Origin: Rarobacter faecitabidus
Lineage (GTDB): Bacteria > Actinomycetota > Actinomycetes > Actinomycetales > Cellulomonadaceae
DNA: 64,000 nucleotides
Direction of reading: 5' to 3'
NCBI RefSeq assembly: GCF_006716265.1
Contig: NZ_VFOS01000001.1
Coordinates: forward strand, 1,550,001 to 1,614,000
Positions within the stretch are counted from its first letter, which is position 1, and each line of letters begins with the position of its first letter. Position numbers and translations under genes: made by a program. Below the pieces are notes generated by a model, which saw nothing but the letters and a program-made list of their open reading frames with translations, was not told the DNA's origin and searched no databases. Shown one piece after another: positions 1 to 11,141 of this stretch.

Positions 1-467
1 TTCGCGCGCACAGTGAAGAAGGCGATGCCGGTGCTGAACTCGGCCCACACGTCCCAGGTGCCCGCGAACACGCGCTTGAAGGCGACGATCTTGCCGTCGG
101 TGGTCAACTCGGGCCTCGCATCGGCCACGAGTCCGGCACCGAGCTGCCGCGCGGCAAGGGCCACGATCTCGCGGTTCTCGAACGTCGTTGAGGCGAGCAC
201 GATGTCGGCACCGATATCTGTGACCGCGGCCGCGAGGCCCTCGGCCGCGACCGGCGTCAGGTGATGCGAGGCATCGAGCTGGACGATCACGAGTTCCTCG
301 GCACCCAGGGTGCTGAGGTCCCGCCGGGCCTCGTCGCTCACCGGCGTGAAACTCACGGCGACGGGGTGGCCGAGTTCGCGCGCGATCGTCAGGAGTTCGC
401 GTACCGGGGAGTGCAACGGCCCGTCGGCGTGATCGATCAGTACCGCGACGGTGTGCTGGCTCGTCAT
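1..467 (-). CDS. etfA: Electron transfer flavoprotein alpha subunit, N-terminal part (cut by window edge)
   Basis: The reading frame starts at an ATG (465-467) and stays open to the window edge, giving about 155 residues. The protein begins MTSQHTVAVLIDHADG and continues with the alternating alpha/beta pattern of the EtfA N-terminal domain, including a segment reading TTFENREIVALAARQLGAGL typical of EtfA. EtfA and EtfB form the FAD/AMP-binding heterodimer that passes electrons from flavin dehydrogenases to a membrane quinone reductase. It lies 47 bp downstream of etfB on the same strand, so the pair is probably one operon. The C-terminal FAD-binding domain is outside the window and cannot be checked. 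Confidence 0.9.
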   Translation of the reverse strand, partial: MTSQHTVAVLIDHADGPLHSPVRELLTIARELGHPVAVSFTPVSDEARRDLSTLGAEELVIVQLDASHHLTPVAAEGLAAAVTDIGADIVLASTTFENREIVALAARQLGAGLVADARPELTTDGKIVAFKRVFAGTWDVWAEFSTGIAFFTVRA

Positions 468-514
468 CTTCGTGAGATTCCTTTTGGCAAAGATCTAGTG
501 GGGGTCGCGCCGTC

Positions 515-1321
515 TCAGACGAGGCCGCGCGCAATGAGGAAGTCGGCGAGCGCCTGCCCGCCGTCTCCCTTGTCGATGTGGATGATCACAGGCTCCTTCT
601 CGGGCCGCGGCGCGGCTCGAGTCACACTCGTGCGGGCCGCAGTGTCGCCGACGAGCGCGGGATCGATGTCCAGGTCGTCAACGCAAAGAGAGTCAATCGG
701 CTTGGTGCGCGCCGCGATGATCGACGAGAAATTGGGGTACCGGGGTGCCGCGATGTGATCCGTCACGGACACGACGGCGGGGAGCTCGGCCGTGAGTGAC
801 TCGGTAACGCCGTCGAGCTCCCGCTCGATTGCAGCGCTGCCGCCCTCGATCTTGAGGCTGCGGGCGAGGAGCAGTTGCGGCCAGTCCAATTCCGCGGCCA
901 GGAGGGCGGGAATGACGGAACCGAGGGAATCGAGCGCTGCCATGCCGGTGATCACGGCATCGACGGGGGTCTGCCCATCTACGTAACGCACAGCGGAGGC
1001 CAGGACTGCCGCTGTCGAGAAGTAGTCCGACCCGGCAATTCGGTCATCGGTCACGCGGATCGCCCGGTCGACACCCAGTTGGTACGCCTTGCGCAAGGCG
1101 AGATCCGCGTCCTGCGGACCCACGGTGAGGGCGACGACCTCGTGCTCCTCGCGGGCGGTGCCCGCAATGCCCTCAACGACTCGGAGCGCGGCCTCGACCG
1201 CGACCTCGTCGAGTTCGTTGAGCGTTCCCTCCGACAGGGTGCGCACCACGCGACCGTCCTCACCGAATCGGCGGTCAGCCTGAATGTCTGGAACGTACTT
1301 CACCGGTACGAGCACACGCAT
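515..1321 (-). CDS. etfB: Electron transfer flavoprotein beta subunit
   Basis: A 268-residue protein starting MRVLVPVKYVPDIQADRRF, the usual EtfB opening. It also has a central VDAVITGMAALDSLGSVIPA segment of the AMP-binding beta subunit. The start is placed at the ATG at 1319-1321 because AAGGAG lies 8 nt before it; an in-frame ATG 24 nt upstream has no such site. EtfB is the structural, AMP-binding partner of EtfA in the cytoplasm. etfA follows directly, so etfB-etfA is the expected operon order. An inverted repeat 17 nt upstream of the start may be an operator. Confidence 0.93.
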   Translation of the reverse strand: MRVLVPVKYVPDIQADRRFGEDGRVVRTLSEGTLNELDEVAVEAALRVVEGIAGTAREEHEVVALTVGPQDADLALRKAYQLGVDRAIRVTDDRIAGSDYFSTAAVLASAVRYVDGQTPVDAVITGMAALDSLGSVIPALLAAELDWPQLLLARSLKIEGGSAAIERELDGVTESLTAELPAVVSVTDHIAAPRYPNFSSIIAARTKPIDSLCVDDLDIDPALVGDTAARTSVTRAAPRPEKEPVIIHIDKGDGGQALADFLIARGLV

Positions 1322-1337
1322 CGCTATAACTCCTTGG

Positions 1338-1358
1338 GGTATCACCCAAAACGATACC
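1338..1358. promoter_or_regulatory. Inverted repeat in the etfB-glgX divergent region (possible operator)
   Basis: GGTATC at 1338-1343 and GATACC at 1353-1358 form a perfect 6-bp inverted repeat with a 9-bp gap. It sits just upstream of the etfB ribosome binding site, between the divergent etfB and glgX genes. Its position suits a repressor operator for etfBA, but no regulator for it can be named from this window. Confidence 0.35.
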
Positions 1359-1431
1359 GCGAATAGGACCTGGCCCGGGTTCGGCGGAGCTCAGTTCGGG
1401 CGCAATGTCGGAATGCGGGACAATAGTCGGT

Positions 1432-3651
<2,220 letters not shown>

Positions 3652-3704
3652 CCGTGGCCGGGCTCGTGCCCGGCGCGGCCGGCGCCACATCCCGCGGCGT
3701 TCCG

Positions 3705-4952
3705 ATGGGCCAGCGATGGCAGCGCGTGGCCGCCGCCGCTGGCCTGCTGAGCCCGTCCGGGGATCCGCAACCGACAATCTTCGCCCAGATGTCCGCGCTG
3801 GCGAACGCGACGGGTGCGATCAACCTCGGCCAGGGCTTCCCGGACACCGACGGGCCGGACGAGGTCAAGGATCTCGTCAAGCGCGCCATCGACGATGGCC
3901 GCAACCAATACCCGCCCGCCACCGGTGTTCCCGCCCTGCGCGAGGCCATCGCGGAGCATCAAGGGCGCCGGTACGGCCTCGCGCTCGATCCTGCCACGCA
4001 GGTCATCGTCTCGGCAGGAGCTACCGAGGCCATCGCGGCGGCCGTCATTGCACTGGTCGAACCTGGCGACGAGGTCATCACCTTCGAGCCGTACTACGAC
4101 TCGTACCCTGCGGTGATCGCGATGGCCAGCGGCGTGCACGTGGCGGTACCGCTGACACTGCGCCCCGCGCGCGCAGACGAACCCGGCACGGATGGCGCAT
4201 TGCGCTTCGCCATCGACTTCGCCGCGCTTGAACGGGCCGCGACCGCGCGCAGCCGCGTGCTGCTCCTCAACTCCCCGCACAATCCGACCGGAATGGTGCT
4301 GACCCCGGACGAACTGATGCGACTGGCCGACTTCGCGGCGCGCCACGACCTGCTGGTCATCACCGACGAGGTCTATGAGCATCTGGTGTTCGGCGCGGCA
4401 AAACACCTGCCCATCGCCTCGCTACCAGGAATGTTCGAACGAACTCTGACCGTCTCATCGGCTGGCAAGACGATGTCGTTCACCGGCTGGAAGGTGGGCT
4501 GGGTCACCGGGCCCGCGGACCTGGTCGGTGCGGTTCAGACCGTCCGTCAATTCACGACCTTCGCGGGCGGCGCGCCGTTCCAGCCCGCGATCGCCTGGGG
4601 TCTGGGGCGCGACGAGTTCCCCGCGGCGCTAGCGGCGTCGCTGGAGCATCGGCGCGATGTGCTGAGCGCGGGCCTGCAGGAGGCGGGCTTCTCGGTGATC
4701 GAGCCCGATGGCACCTACTTCATCGTCGCGGACGGCGCGCCTCTGGGCTTTGCGGATGGCGATGAACTCGCCCGCAGCCTTCCGGCCCTCGCCGGCGTCG
4801 CCGCCATTCCCGTCTCCGCGCTGTGCCGGCCGGGCGACTCGGACGGGCCGTTCCGCTCGCTGCTGCGTTTCACCTTCGTGAAGGACGAGACGACAATCGA
4901 TGAAGCCGTGAACCGCCTCATCGCCGCGAGACTGGGCGGACGGCGTCGATAG
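3705..4952 (+). CDS. Class I/II PLP-dependent aminotransferase, DapC-like
   Basis: A 415-residue fold-type I aminotransferase. It opens with TIFAQMSALANATGAINLGQGFPDTDGP, very like actinobacterial DapC (N-succinyldiaminopimelate aminotransferase) and related kynurenine/methionine aminotransferases; only part of that stretch is needed to see the match (INLGQGFPD). The PLP lysine is K255 in SSAGKTMSFTGWK. An SPHNPTG motif and the C-terminal substrate-binding arginine region (LLRFTFVKDE) are present. The start is set at ATG 3705; a GTG at 3654, three bases after the glgX stop, is an alternative. Being directly downstream of glgX it may be co-transcribed. The exact substrate cannot be settled from sequence. 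Confidence 0.85.
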   Translation: MGQRWQRVAAAAGLLSPSGDPQPTIFAQMSALANATGAINLGQGFPDTDGPDEVKDLVKRAIDDGRNQYPPATGVPALREAIAEHQGRRYGLALDPATQVIVSAGATEAIAAAVIALVEPGDEVITFEPYYDSYPAVIAMASGVHVAVPLTLRPARADEPGTDGALRFAIDFAALERAATARSRVLLLNSPHNPTGMVLTPDELMRLADFAARHDLLVITDEVYEHLVFGAAKHLPIASLPGMFERTLTVSSAGKTMSFTGWKVGWVTGPADLVGAVQTVRQFTTFAGGAPFQPAIAWGLGRDEFPAALAASLEHRRDVLSAGLQEAGFSVIEPDGTYFIVADGAPLGFADGDELARSLPALAGVAAIPVSALCRPGDSDGPFRSLLRFTFVKDETTIDEAVNRLIAARLGGRRR

Positions 4953-5042
4953 CGACAGTTGTCGGATCGGTGACTTACGGGAGTGGCTGTCGGACCGGAA
5001 CCTGCACCTCGCGACATGCAGTGTGGTGGCCGCGGCAGACTC

Positions 5043-6032
5043 CTACGTCGAGTGCTCGCCCAGGAGTTGTAGCGCGCACTGCTCGGCGACGCTGAAGCGC
5101 TTGCGCGCGCGCCTCTTGCGACCCGCATCCGCAACCTGCGCGGGACCGTCCTGCGCCTCGGCGAGTTGCAGCATGACTGGATGGATATAGGAACCCCGCG
5201 CCACCGCCGGGGTATTTCCGAGTCGATCGGCCACGAACGCCACCATGTGCGCGGCGTAGGCCTCGTCCTTCTCAGCCACCGGCGTCGAGCGCATGAACTC
5301 GACGGCCAGACGCGTCGCCCCCCACGTCCGGAAGTCCTTGGCCGAGAACCGCGATCCGGCGTGCTTCTTGATGTAGGCATTGATGTGCTTGCTCGTCACC
5401 TCGTTGATCCGGCCACTGCGGGTGCGGTACTTGAATACGGCTTCCCCAGGCAGTTCCAGCAGCCTGCCCACCGCGCGCGCCAGGCGCGGATCGGGCAGCG
5501 AATGCTGGTGATGCTTGGCCGATTTGCCGGTGTAGTCGAAATAGATGCGCGACCTGGTGACGCGCACGTGCTCGCGCCGCAGCGTGGTCACGCCGTACGA
5601 TCCGTGGCGGCGAGAATACTGCCGGTTCCCGACGCGGAAGTTCTCCTCGTCGAGGAGTTTCACCACGCACGCGACCGCCTTGGCCTTGGAGAGGCGGCGG
5701 CTGGCGAGATCCTTGTCGACCCGGGCCCGCAGCTCAGGCAGCGCCTCACCGAAGTCGATCATGCGGGCGAATTTCTGCCGATCCCGGCGGCGCCGGAAGC
5801 TGGGGTTGTAGATTGCCTGCCGCCGACCGGCCGCATCGATCCCGACGGCCAGCACCTTGGCTTTCGGTGAGCGGGCGATCTCGACCTGCTGCCAGGCGGG
5901 GGGAATCGCCAGCGATTCAATTCGCTCGAGTTCCCGGGGGTCGGTGATAGTGCGGCCGCGGAAATGGTAGACGAATCCGTCGCGTGCGGATTCCCGTCCG
6001 ATGGGACGGCGTGCGCTACGCCGCGTCGCCAT
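5043..6032 (-). CDS. DNA topoisomerase IB (poxvirus/bacterial type)
   Basis: A 329-residue type IB topoisomerase that relaxes supercoils by transient 3'-phosphotyrosyl cleavage of one strand. The N-terminal part carries IPPAWQQVEIARSPKAKVLA and the AIYNPSFRRRRDRQKF segment of bacterial TopIB. The catalytic domain contains VGNRQYSRRHGSYGVTTL, FKYRTRSGRI, FRTWGATRLA and the active-site tyrosine Y282 in ARGSYIHP. Length and motif order match the family, so the enzyme looks intact. The gene follows the cyclase gene by 8 bp on the same strand and probably shares its transcript. The C-terminal tail is basic, as expected for a DNA-binding enzyme. Confidence 0.92.
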   Translation of the reverse strand: MATRRSARRPIGRESARDGFVYHFRGRTITDPRELERIESLAIPPAWQQVEIARSPKAKVLAVGIDAAGRRQAIYNPSFRRRRDRQKFARMIDFGEALPELRARVDKDLASRRLSKAKAVACVVKLLDEENFRVGNRQYSRRHGSYGVTTLRREHVRVTRSRIYFDYTGKSAKHHQHSLPDPRLARAVGRLLELPGEAVFKYRTRSGRINEVTSKHINAYIKKHAGSRFSAKDFRTWGATRLAVEFMRSTPVAEKDEAYAAHMVAFVADRLGNTPAVARGSYIHPVMLQLAEAQDGPAQVADAGRKRRARKRFSVAEQCALQLLGEHST

Positions 6033-6040
6033 CCGCTCGC

Positions 6041-7093
6041 CTACGACCGCGCCAGGGACCAGGGCGTGACGATCCCCACGCCCTGCACCGACTGCGGCTG
6101 CCCCGCCGTGAGCAGGTAGTCAGGATTGCCCGCGAGCACATCACGGGTCTCGGGATCGATGAGTACGTCACCCGGCTCGGCGAGGGCGACGAGTCTCGCG
6201 GCCAGGTTCACCGATGGTCCGAACACGTCGCCGAATCGGGACAGCACCCGCCCCCACACCAGCGAGATGCGCACCGCAACCGGCTTGCCGTCGACCTCCA
6301 GGTGCGGTTCACGCCACCGCTCCGCGAGGGCGAGCGCGATCTCCGCGCCCTGGCGCGCCTCGTCCGCAATGAACATCACCGCGTCGCCGATGGTCTTGAC
6401 GACTCGTCCGCCATGGTCCGTGACCAGGTCCCGCGCCTTCGCCTCGAAGTTCTGCACGAACACGGCGAGGTCGTGCGACCCCAGCTGCGTGGTGCGCTGC
6501 GTGAACTGCACGATGTCGATGAATCCCACCGCGCGCGGGAGCGGGAGTTCGCTGTCGAGGTTCGTGGACGAGTCCTGTCCGGCGAATTCGATCACGTACC
6601 GCCCCGCCCAGACCGCCAACTGGCGGCGCCATGCGTGAGTGAGCTGGGACTCCAGCACGGGGAGCAGGTCGGGCAGGTTGTGCATCACCTTGAAGCGGGC
6701 GGCGACATCGGTCAGGCCCTCCATGCGGGCCACGTTGTCTACCAGCGCTTCGAGTTGCCACAGCGCGATGCGGTCCATCGTGTGCCCGACGGAACGTACG
6801 AGCGTGCGGACGGTAGCCTCGTCCCACCCCTGCTCCCGCGCGGCCTCGGCGATCTCGCGTACGGCGTCGGCGTCTGCGTTCGTGAATGCGACGCGATTTT
6901 CCCCGGCGATCGGTAGCCCGAGCGACTGCCAGTAGTCCCGGACGAAGCGCTCATCCACCCCCGCGCTCTCGGCGAGTTCGCTGGCAGTGAGCACGCGCTG
7001 CTCACCCAGAATCTCCTGGTCCAGCCTCGATGCGATCCGCCGCGCCGACGCCTGAGACAGTTCGGCGGAGTCGAGCGGATCTGAGTTCTGCAC
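6041..7093 (-). CDS. Class III adenylate/guanylate cyclase with N-terminal MerR-like helical domain
   Basis: A 350-residue soluble protein. Residues about 30-120 are helical (LTASELAESAGVDERFVRDYW) and resemble a winged-helix or MerR-like sensor region; a class III cyclase domain follows from about 188. All six catalytic positions are visible: metal ligands D193 and D237, adenine-selecting K233 (VVKTIGD) and D289 (GDVFG), and transition-state N296 and R300 (SVNLAAR). The K/D pair favours ATP as substrate and cAMP as product. A CRP/GlxR-like palindrome lies about 40 bp upstream of the start, pointing to cAMP feedback. It probably forms an operon with the topoisomerase IB gene. Confidence 0.9.
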   Translation of the reverse strand: MQNSDPLDSAELSQASARRIASRLDQEILGEQRVLTASELAESAGVDERFVRDYWQSLGLPIAGENRVAFTNADADAVREIAEAAREQGWDEATVRTLVRSVGHTMDRIALWQLEALVDNVARMEGLTDVAARFKVMHNLPDLLPVLESQLTHAWRRQLAVWAGRYVIEFAGQDSSTNLDSELPLPRAVGFIDIVQFTQRTTQLGSHDLAVFVQNFEAKARDLVTDHGGRVVKTIGDAVMFIADEARQGAEIALALAERWREPHLEVDGKPVAVRISLVWGRVLSRFGDVFGPSVNLAARLVALAEPGDVLIDPETRDVLAGNPDYLLTAGQPQSVQGVGIVTPWSLARS

Positions 7094-7124
7094 ACCCTGA
7101 AGTCTAGGGCACGCCGCATTGTTT

Positions 7125-7140
7125 AGTGATCCAGATCACG
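7125..7140. promoter_or_regulatory. CRP/GlxR-like binding site upstream of the cyclase gene
   Basis: AGTGATCCAGATCACG contains GTGA-N6-TCAC, a perfect core match to the CRP/GlxR consensus TGTGA-N6-TCACA. Its centre is about 40 bp upstream of the cyclase start codon, in the 81-bp gap between birA and the cyclase. In Corynebacterium GlxR controls the cyclase gene cyaB; by analogy this would be a feedback site. Confidence 0.6.
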
Positions 7141-7174
7141 AACGGACTGGGCGCGCCGAAACCCGGATAGGGCG

Positions 7175-8062
7175 TCATCGCAAGTGGTGGACGTCGCCCT
7201 CGTACACGGTGCGAATCGCCCCGTCGGGCAGCCGAATCGCCAGCTCACCCGCGGGCCCGAGCCCGATGGCCCGCCCCGCCAGCGGTTCGCCTCCCACCGC
7301 CTCGATTCGGACGTACTGCCCAAGGGTCAGCGTCTCGGCCGCAAGCAGGTCGAGCACGGGATCCGTGCCGAATTCGCGCGCCGTCCCGAGGAGATCGAGT
7401 AGCCGGCCGATCACCCCCACTGCGAGCGAGGTCCGGTCGGCGCGGCGCGGCGAGGCAGCCCCGGGCGTGACCTCCATGGCCGCGTCGAGCGATGTCGCAT
7501 GATGGACGGGCAATTCGGCCTGCGCCTGGTGCACGTTGAGGCCGATGCCGACAACCGCGATGGCGGAATCGCGCGGCCGACCCGGAGCCAACTGCACCAG
7601 GATGCCCGCGACCTTGCGCCAGCGGCCGAACGACGGCGTATCGGCGGCGTACGCGGGCTGGATCAGGACATCGTTGGGCCACTTGAGCCCGGTGGGCAGC
7701 GCGGTCGCCTCGCGGACCGCCCCGCAGGTCGCCAGACCGGCGATCAGCGGCAGCAGGGTGGGTGGGAGACCGGATGGAACGGGCACGGCGACCGATGCGG
7801 TCAGCGCGACGCGCGGAGGCGTGACCCAGGTGCGGTCGTGCCTGCCGCGCCCGGCGAACTGGTGCTCGGCGATCAACGCGCAGGGGGCGATCCAGCCGCT
7901 GCCCTCCGCGGCGATCCCGGCGAGCAGGATCGCATTCGTGGACGAGGCCTCCGCCGCCACCTCGAGCCGCGTCAGTGGAGTGCCCGCCGCCTCGAGTGCC
8001 GTCAGAAGTCGTTCGGCTTCGATCGCGGCGAACTCGCTGCCGGTGGCGCTGGGATCGGTCAT
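7175..8062 (-). CDS. birA: Biotin--[acetyl-CoA-carboxylase] ligase
   Basis: A 295-residue biotin protein ligase that activates biotin with ATP and attaches it to the BCCP domain of acyl-CoA carboxylases. The biotin-binding signature is seen as SSTNAILL followed by AEHQFAGRGRHDRTWVTPP (GRGRxxRxW). TGLKWPNDVLI carries the catalytic lysine, and VVGIGLNV follows. There is no N-terminal DNA-binding helix-turn-helix, so it is a monofunctional ligase as in most actinobacteria. The start lies 18 bp after the exporter permease stop, so it is likely the third gene of that transcript. Confidence 0.92.
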   Translation of the reverse strand: MTDPSATGSEFAAIEAERLLTALEAAGTPLTRLEVAAEASSTNAILLAGIAAEGSGWIAPCALIAEHQFAGRGRHDRTWVTPPRVALTASVAVPVPSGLPPTLLPLIAGLATCGAVREATALPTGLKWPNDVLIQPAYAADTPSFGRWRKVAGILVQLAPGRPRDSAIAVVGIGLNVHQAQAELPVHHATSLDAAMEVTPGAASPRRADRTSLAVGVIGRLLDLLGTAREFGTDPVLDLLAAETLTLGQYVRIEAVGGEPLAGRAIGLGPAGELAIRLPDGAIRTVYEGDVHHLR

Positions 8063-8080
8063 GGTCCTTATCGTGGCAGG

Positions 8081-8938
8081 TCAGCGGACGTCGCGATAGC
8101 GCCACATGGACAGGGTGCCGAACACCGCGACGAGCGCGGCGGACCAGATCAGGACGAGCCACACATGGTCACCCACCGGCGTGCCGCCCATGACCGCCCG
8201 CACTGAGCTGACCAGGTGGGAGACGGGGTTGACGTTGACGAAGGCCTGCAGCCAGCCGGGCATCGTGGCGGGGTCGACGAAGATGTTCGAGCCGAACGTC
8301 AGCGGCGTGATGATCATCATCGACACGCCCATGACGGCGTTGGATGTGCGCAGCAGCAACGACAGGAACGTCCAGATCCACCCCAGCGAGAATGCGAAGA
8401 TCAGGATCAGCAGCACGCCGATGACCACTCCTGCGAATCCGCCGCCGCGCCGCCAACCGAGCGCAAGGCCCAGCAAGGACGTGACGGCGGCGGAGATGGT
8501 GAAGCGGACCGCGTCGCCCAGCAGCATGCCCACCAAAGCGGCGGGTCGCCAGACCGGGAGGGAGCGGAACCGATCGAAGACGCCCTTTTCGACATCGGTG
8601 CGTAGCGTGGTGCCGGTGTACATCGTGATCATGATGACGCCCTGGACCATGATCCCCGGGAGGAGGAACTGGATGTACGCGCCTGTTGAGCCCGCGAGTG
8701 CCCCGCCGAACAGGAAGGTGAACAACAGGGTGAACATGATCGGGAACACCGTCACGTCGAAGAGCTGCTCGGGGACGTGCTTGATCTTCAGCAGGGCCCG
8801 GCGGCCGAAGATGAGGGATGCCCGGAAGGGACCCGCTGGTTCGGGTCGGATTCCGGCGGCGAGCACGTTGGCGATGGCTGCCTGGCTGGGCGCCGAGGCG
8901 ACCTGCGCCTCGTCGTCGACGGCACTTTCGGCGCTCAT
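8081..8938 (-). CDS. ABC-2 type exporter permease, DrrB-like
   Basis: A 285-residue membrane protein with six hydrophobic segments in the ABC-2 arrangement, for example [20 protein letters not shown] and the [20 protein letters not shown] region. The late [24 protein letters not shown] segment is typical of DrrB/NodJ permeases. The first 40 residues are a cytoplasmic Ala-rich leader. It overlaps the ATPase gene by 4 bp (ATGA), so the two are translationally coupled and form one exporter. The substrate is unknown; family members export antibiotics, lipids or polysaccharides. Confidence 0.88.
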   Translation of the reverse strand: MSAESAVDDEAQVASAPSQAAIANVLAAGIRPEPAGPFRASLIFGRRALLKIKHVPEQLFDVTVFPIMFTLLFTFLFGGALAGSTGAYIQFLLPGIMVQGVIMITMYTGTTLRTDVEKGVFDRFRSLPVWRPAALVGMLLGDAVRFTISAAVTSLLGLALGWRRGGGFAGVVIGVLLILIFAFSLGWIWTFLSLLLRTSNAVMGVSMMIITPLTFGSNIFVDPATMPGWLQAFVNVNPVSHLVSSVRAVMGGTPVGDHVWLVLIWSAALVAVFGTLSMWRYRDVR

Positions 8939-9903
8939 GCTGCGTCCTCCTGGTCAGCGTCCTTCGCCGTCGCGTGGCCGGTGAGGGTGAGGAACACCTC
9001 GTCGAGGGTCGGCTGGCCGAACGCGAACTCGGCGATCTGGATGCCCGAGGACTCCAGTGCACCGAGCGCGGCGGACACGCCCCTGTTCTTGCCCACGTTG
9101 ATGCTCAGCGCATGCGGGTCCGCGGACAGGTCCGGTTGCGCACCGAACTGTTCGGCGAGCAGTTGCTGCGCGCGGTCGCGATCGGCCGGGTCCACCACTC
9201 GGACGGTGACCGAACCGGCGCCGACCGATGCCTTGAGCTGCGTTGGCGTACCCTCCGCGATCACCTTGCCGTGATCGATCACGGAGATCGTGTCGGCCAA
9301 CTGGTCGGCCTCGTCCAAATACTGGGTCGTGAGGATGACCGTGGTTCCCGCGCGCACCATAGCGCGCACGATGTCCCACACCTCGCCGCGGCTGCGCGGG
9401 TCGAGACCGGTCGTCGGCTCATCGAGGAACAGCAGTTCGGGGGTCACGACGATGCTCGCAGCGATGTCGATCCGCCGTCGCATTCCCCCCGAGTACTTCT
9501 TGACCTGCCGATCGCCGGCGTCGCCCAGGCCGAATGCGTCGAGCAGATCGATGCCGCGGCGGCGCGCTACGGCCCGGTCGAGCCCGGCGAGCGCTCCGAG
9601 TATCTCCAGGTTCTCCCGTCCGGTCAGGTCCTCGTCGACCGAGGCGAACTGGCCGGTCATCGAAACCGCGCGCCTCACCCGGCCCGCCTCGCGCACCACA
9701 TCGTGTCCCAGCACTCGCGCCTGACCGCCGTCGGGCTGCAGGAGCGTCGCAAGGATTCGCATCGTCGTCGTCTTACCCGCGCCGTTCGGGCCCAGGATCC
9801 CGTGGACTCCCCCGCGCGCGATCGCCAGGTCGAGCCCGTCCACCGCTCGCGTGGAGCCGAAGATCTTTTCCAGCCCGCGCGCCTCGATTGCAAGTTCAGT
9901 CAT
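8935..9903 (-). CDS. ABC exporter ATP-binding protein, DrrA-like (daunorubicin-resistance type)
   Basis: A 322-residue ATPase with Walker [12 protein letters not shown]-loop region [19 protein letters not shown], signature YSGGMRRR, Walker [13 protein letters not shown] and a switch His region ([14 protein letters not shown]). The C-terminal extension ([16 protein letters not shown] to the end) is the DrrA-type regulatory domain with [18 protein letters not shown] lies upstream of the start. It powers the overlapping permease; birA follows. Nothing nearby identifies a drug or natural product, so self-resistance is only one possibility. Confidence 0.9.
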   Translation of the reverse strand: MTELAIEARGLEKIFGSTRAVDGLDLAIARGGVHGILGPNGAGKTTTMRILATLLQPDGGQARVLGHDVVREAGRVRRAVSMTGQFASVDEDLTGRENLEILGALAGLDRAVARRRGIDLLDAFGLGDAGDRQVKKYSGGMRRRIDIAASIVVTPELLFLDEPTTGLDPRSRGEVWDIVRAMVRAGTTVILTTQYLDEADQLADTISVIDHGKVIAEGTPTQLKASVGAGSVTVRVVDPADRDRAQQLLAEQFGAQPDLSADPHALSINVGKNRGVSAALGALESSGIQIAEFAFGQPTLDEVFLTLTGHATAKDADQEDAA

Positions 9904-9974
9904 GTCCGTTTTGTCCTCCTAAAACGACAGTAGCGGAAGGGACGGACACCGGCACTCAGCAAGCCGGGAATCGG

Positions 9975-11135
9975 CTATTCGACGACGGTCCCGCCAAGGA
10001 GGACGGTCCGCACCTGCCCGCTCGGTTCCAGCGCAACCGCGTCCGTGCGCTTGCCGGGGAAAAGGTCCCCGACGTCTTCCCAGCCCATCGCGGCGGCGGG
10101 CGTCGTGGCGGTCACGCGGACGGCGGCGAGTAACTCGTTCTCGGTGGCCGCACCGGGTTCAGCGCGAAGCGCGGCGCGGAAGGAATCCGCCATGGTCGTC
10201 GTGCTGCCGGCGATCGTGCCCGTCCCTGCGATACGCGCAACGCCCCCGCGCACCTCGACGTCCAGCGCACCGAGCAGGTAGTCCCCGTCGTCGATGCAGG
10301 CGGCCGACATGGCATCTGTCACGTACGCGACACGGCCTGGCGCCGCGATCCGGCGGACCCAGGCGACGAGGTCGGGATGAGTGTGCACGCCGTCTGCGAT
10401 CAGTTCCACGACGACCCGCGGATCGCTCAGCAGTGCGAGGATCGGGCCGGGCTCGCGGTGGCCGAGCGGTCGCATCGCGTTGAACAGGTGCGTGGCCACT
10501 GTGGCTCCGGCATCGATGGCCCGGCGGGTCGTGTCGTAGTCGGCGTCGGTGTGTCCGATCGCCACGCGCACGCCCGCCTCGACGAACCGCCCGATGGCCG
10601 CGATCGCGCCCGGGAGTTCGGGGGCGAGGGTGACCATGCGAATCGCCCCATCGCCGGCTGTCAGCAGCGCGTCGATCTCGCGCGCATCGGGGTCGCGCAG
10701 GAATTGGAGCGGGTGGGCCCCCTTCTTCGCGGGGCTGATCCAGGGGCCTTCCAGGTGAATCCCGCGGATGACGCCCTCGCGCGCCAGATCCGCGAGCATG
10801 CGCACGCCTGCCAGGAGTTCCGCGGGGCTCTGGGTGACCTGCGAGGCCATGGTGGTCGTGGTCCCGTTCGTGAGGTGGGCGCTGCGCGCGAGGACCGCGC
10901 TGTCGCGATCGCTGCCCGCGTATGTTCCGCCACCGCCGCCGTGAGTGTGGATGTCAACGAACCCCGGCACCAGGGTCGCCCCCGGCAGGTCCAGCAGTTC
11001 CGCATCCGCGGCTGGCGGGTCTCCGGTCCCGATTTCGAGGACGAGCCCTCCCTCGCTCACTATCCAGCCAGGCTCGTAGATCGCGTCCGATCCCACGATG
11101 CGCGCGGCCCGGATGATGGTTCTCGGCGAGGACAT
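9975..11135 (-). CDS. nagA: N-acetylglucosamine-6-phosphate deacetylase
   Basis: A 386-residue amidohydrolase converting GlcNAc-6-P to GlcN-6-P and acetate. It shows the metal-binding VDIHTHGGGGG motif, IHLEGPWISPAKKGAH (Glu ligand), AIGHTDADYDTTRRA, ATHLFNAMRPLGHREPG and the catalytic aspartate in YVTDAMSA. Length is normal. It starts 6 bp after the nagB stop, so nagB-nagA is an operon transcribed away from the divergent ROK regulator. The product feeds NagB, linking imported or recycled amino sugars to fructose-6-P. Confidence 0.95.
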   Translation of the reverse strand: MSSPRTIIRAARIVGSDAIYEPGWIVSEGGLVLEIGTGDPPAADAELLDLPGATLVPGFVDIHTHGGGGGTYAGSDRDSAVLARSAHLTNGTTTTMASQVTQSPAELLAGVRMLADLAREGVIRGIHLEGPWISPAKKGAHPLQFLRDPDAREIDALLTAGDGAIRMVTLAPELPGAIAAIGRFVEAGVRVAIGHTDADYDTTRRAIDAGATVATHLFNAMRPLGHREPGPILALLSDPRVVVELIADGVHTHPDLVAWVRRIAAPGRVAYVTDAMSAACIDDGDYLLGALDVEVRGGVARIAGTGTIAGSTTTMADSFRAALRAEPGAATENELLAAVRVTATTPAAAMGWEDVGDLFPGKRTDAVALEPSGQVRTVLLGGTVVE

Positions 11136-11141
11136 GGCGGA

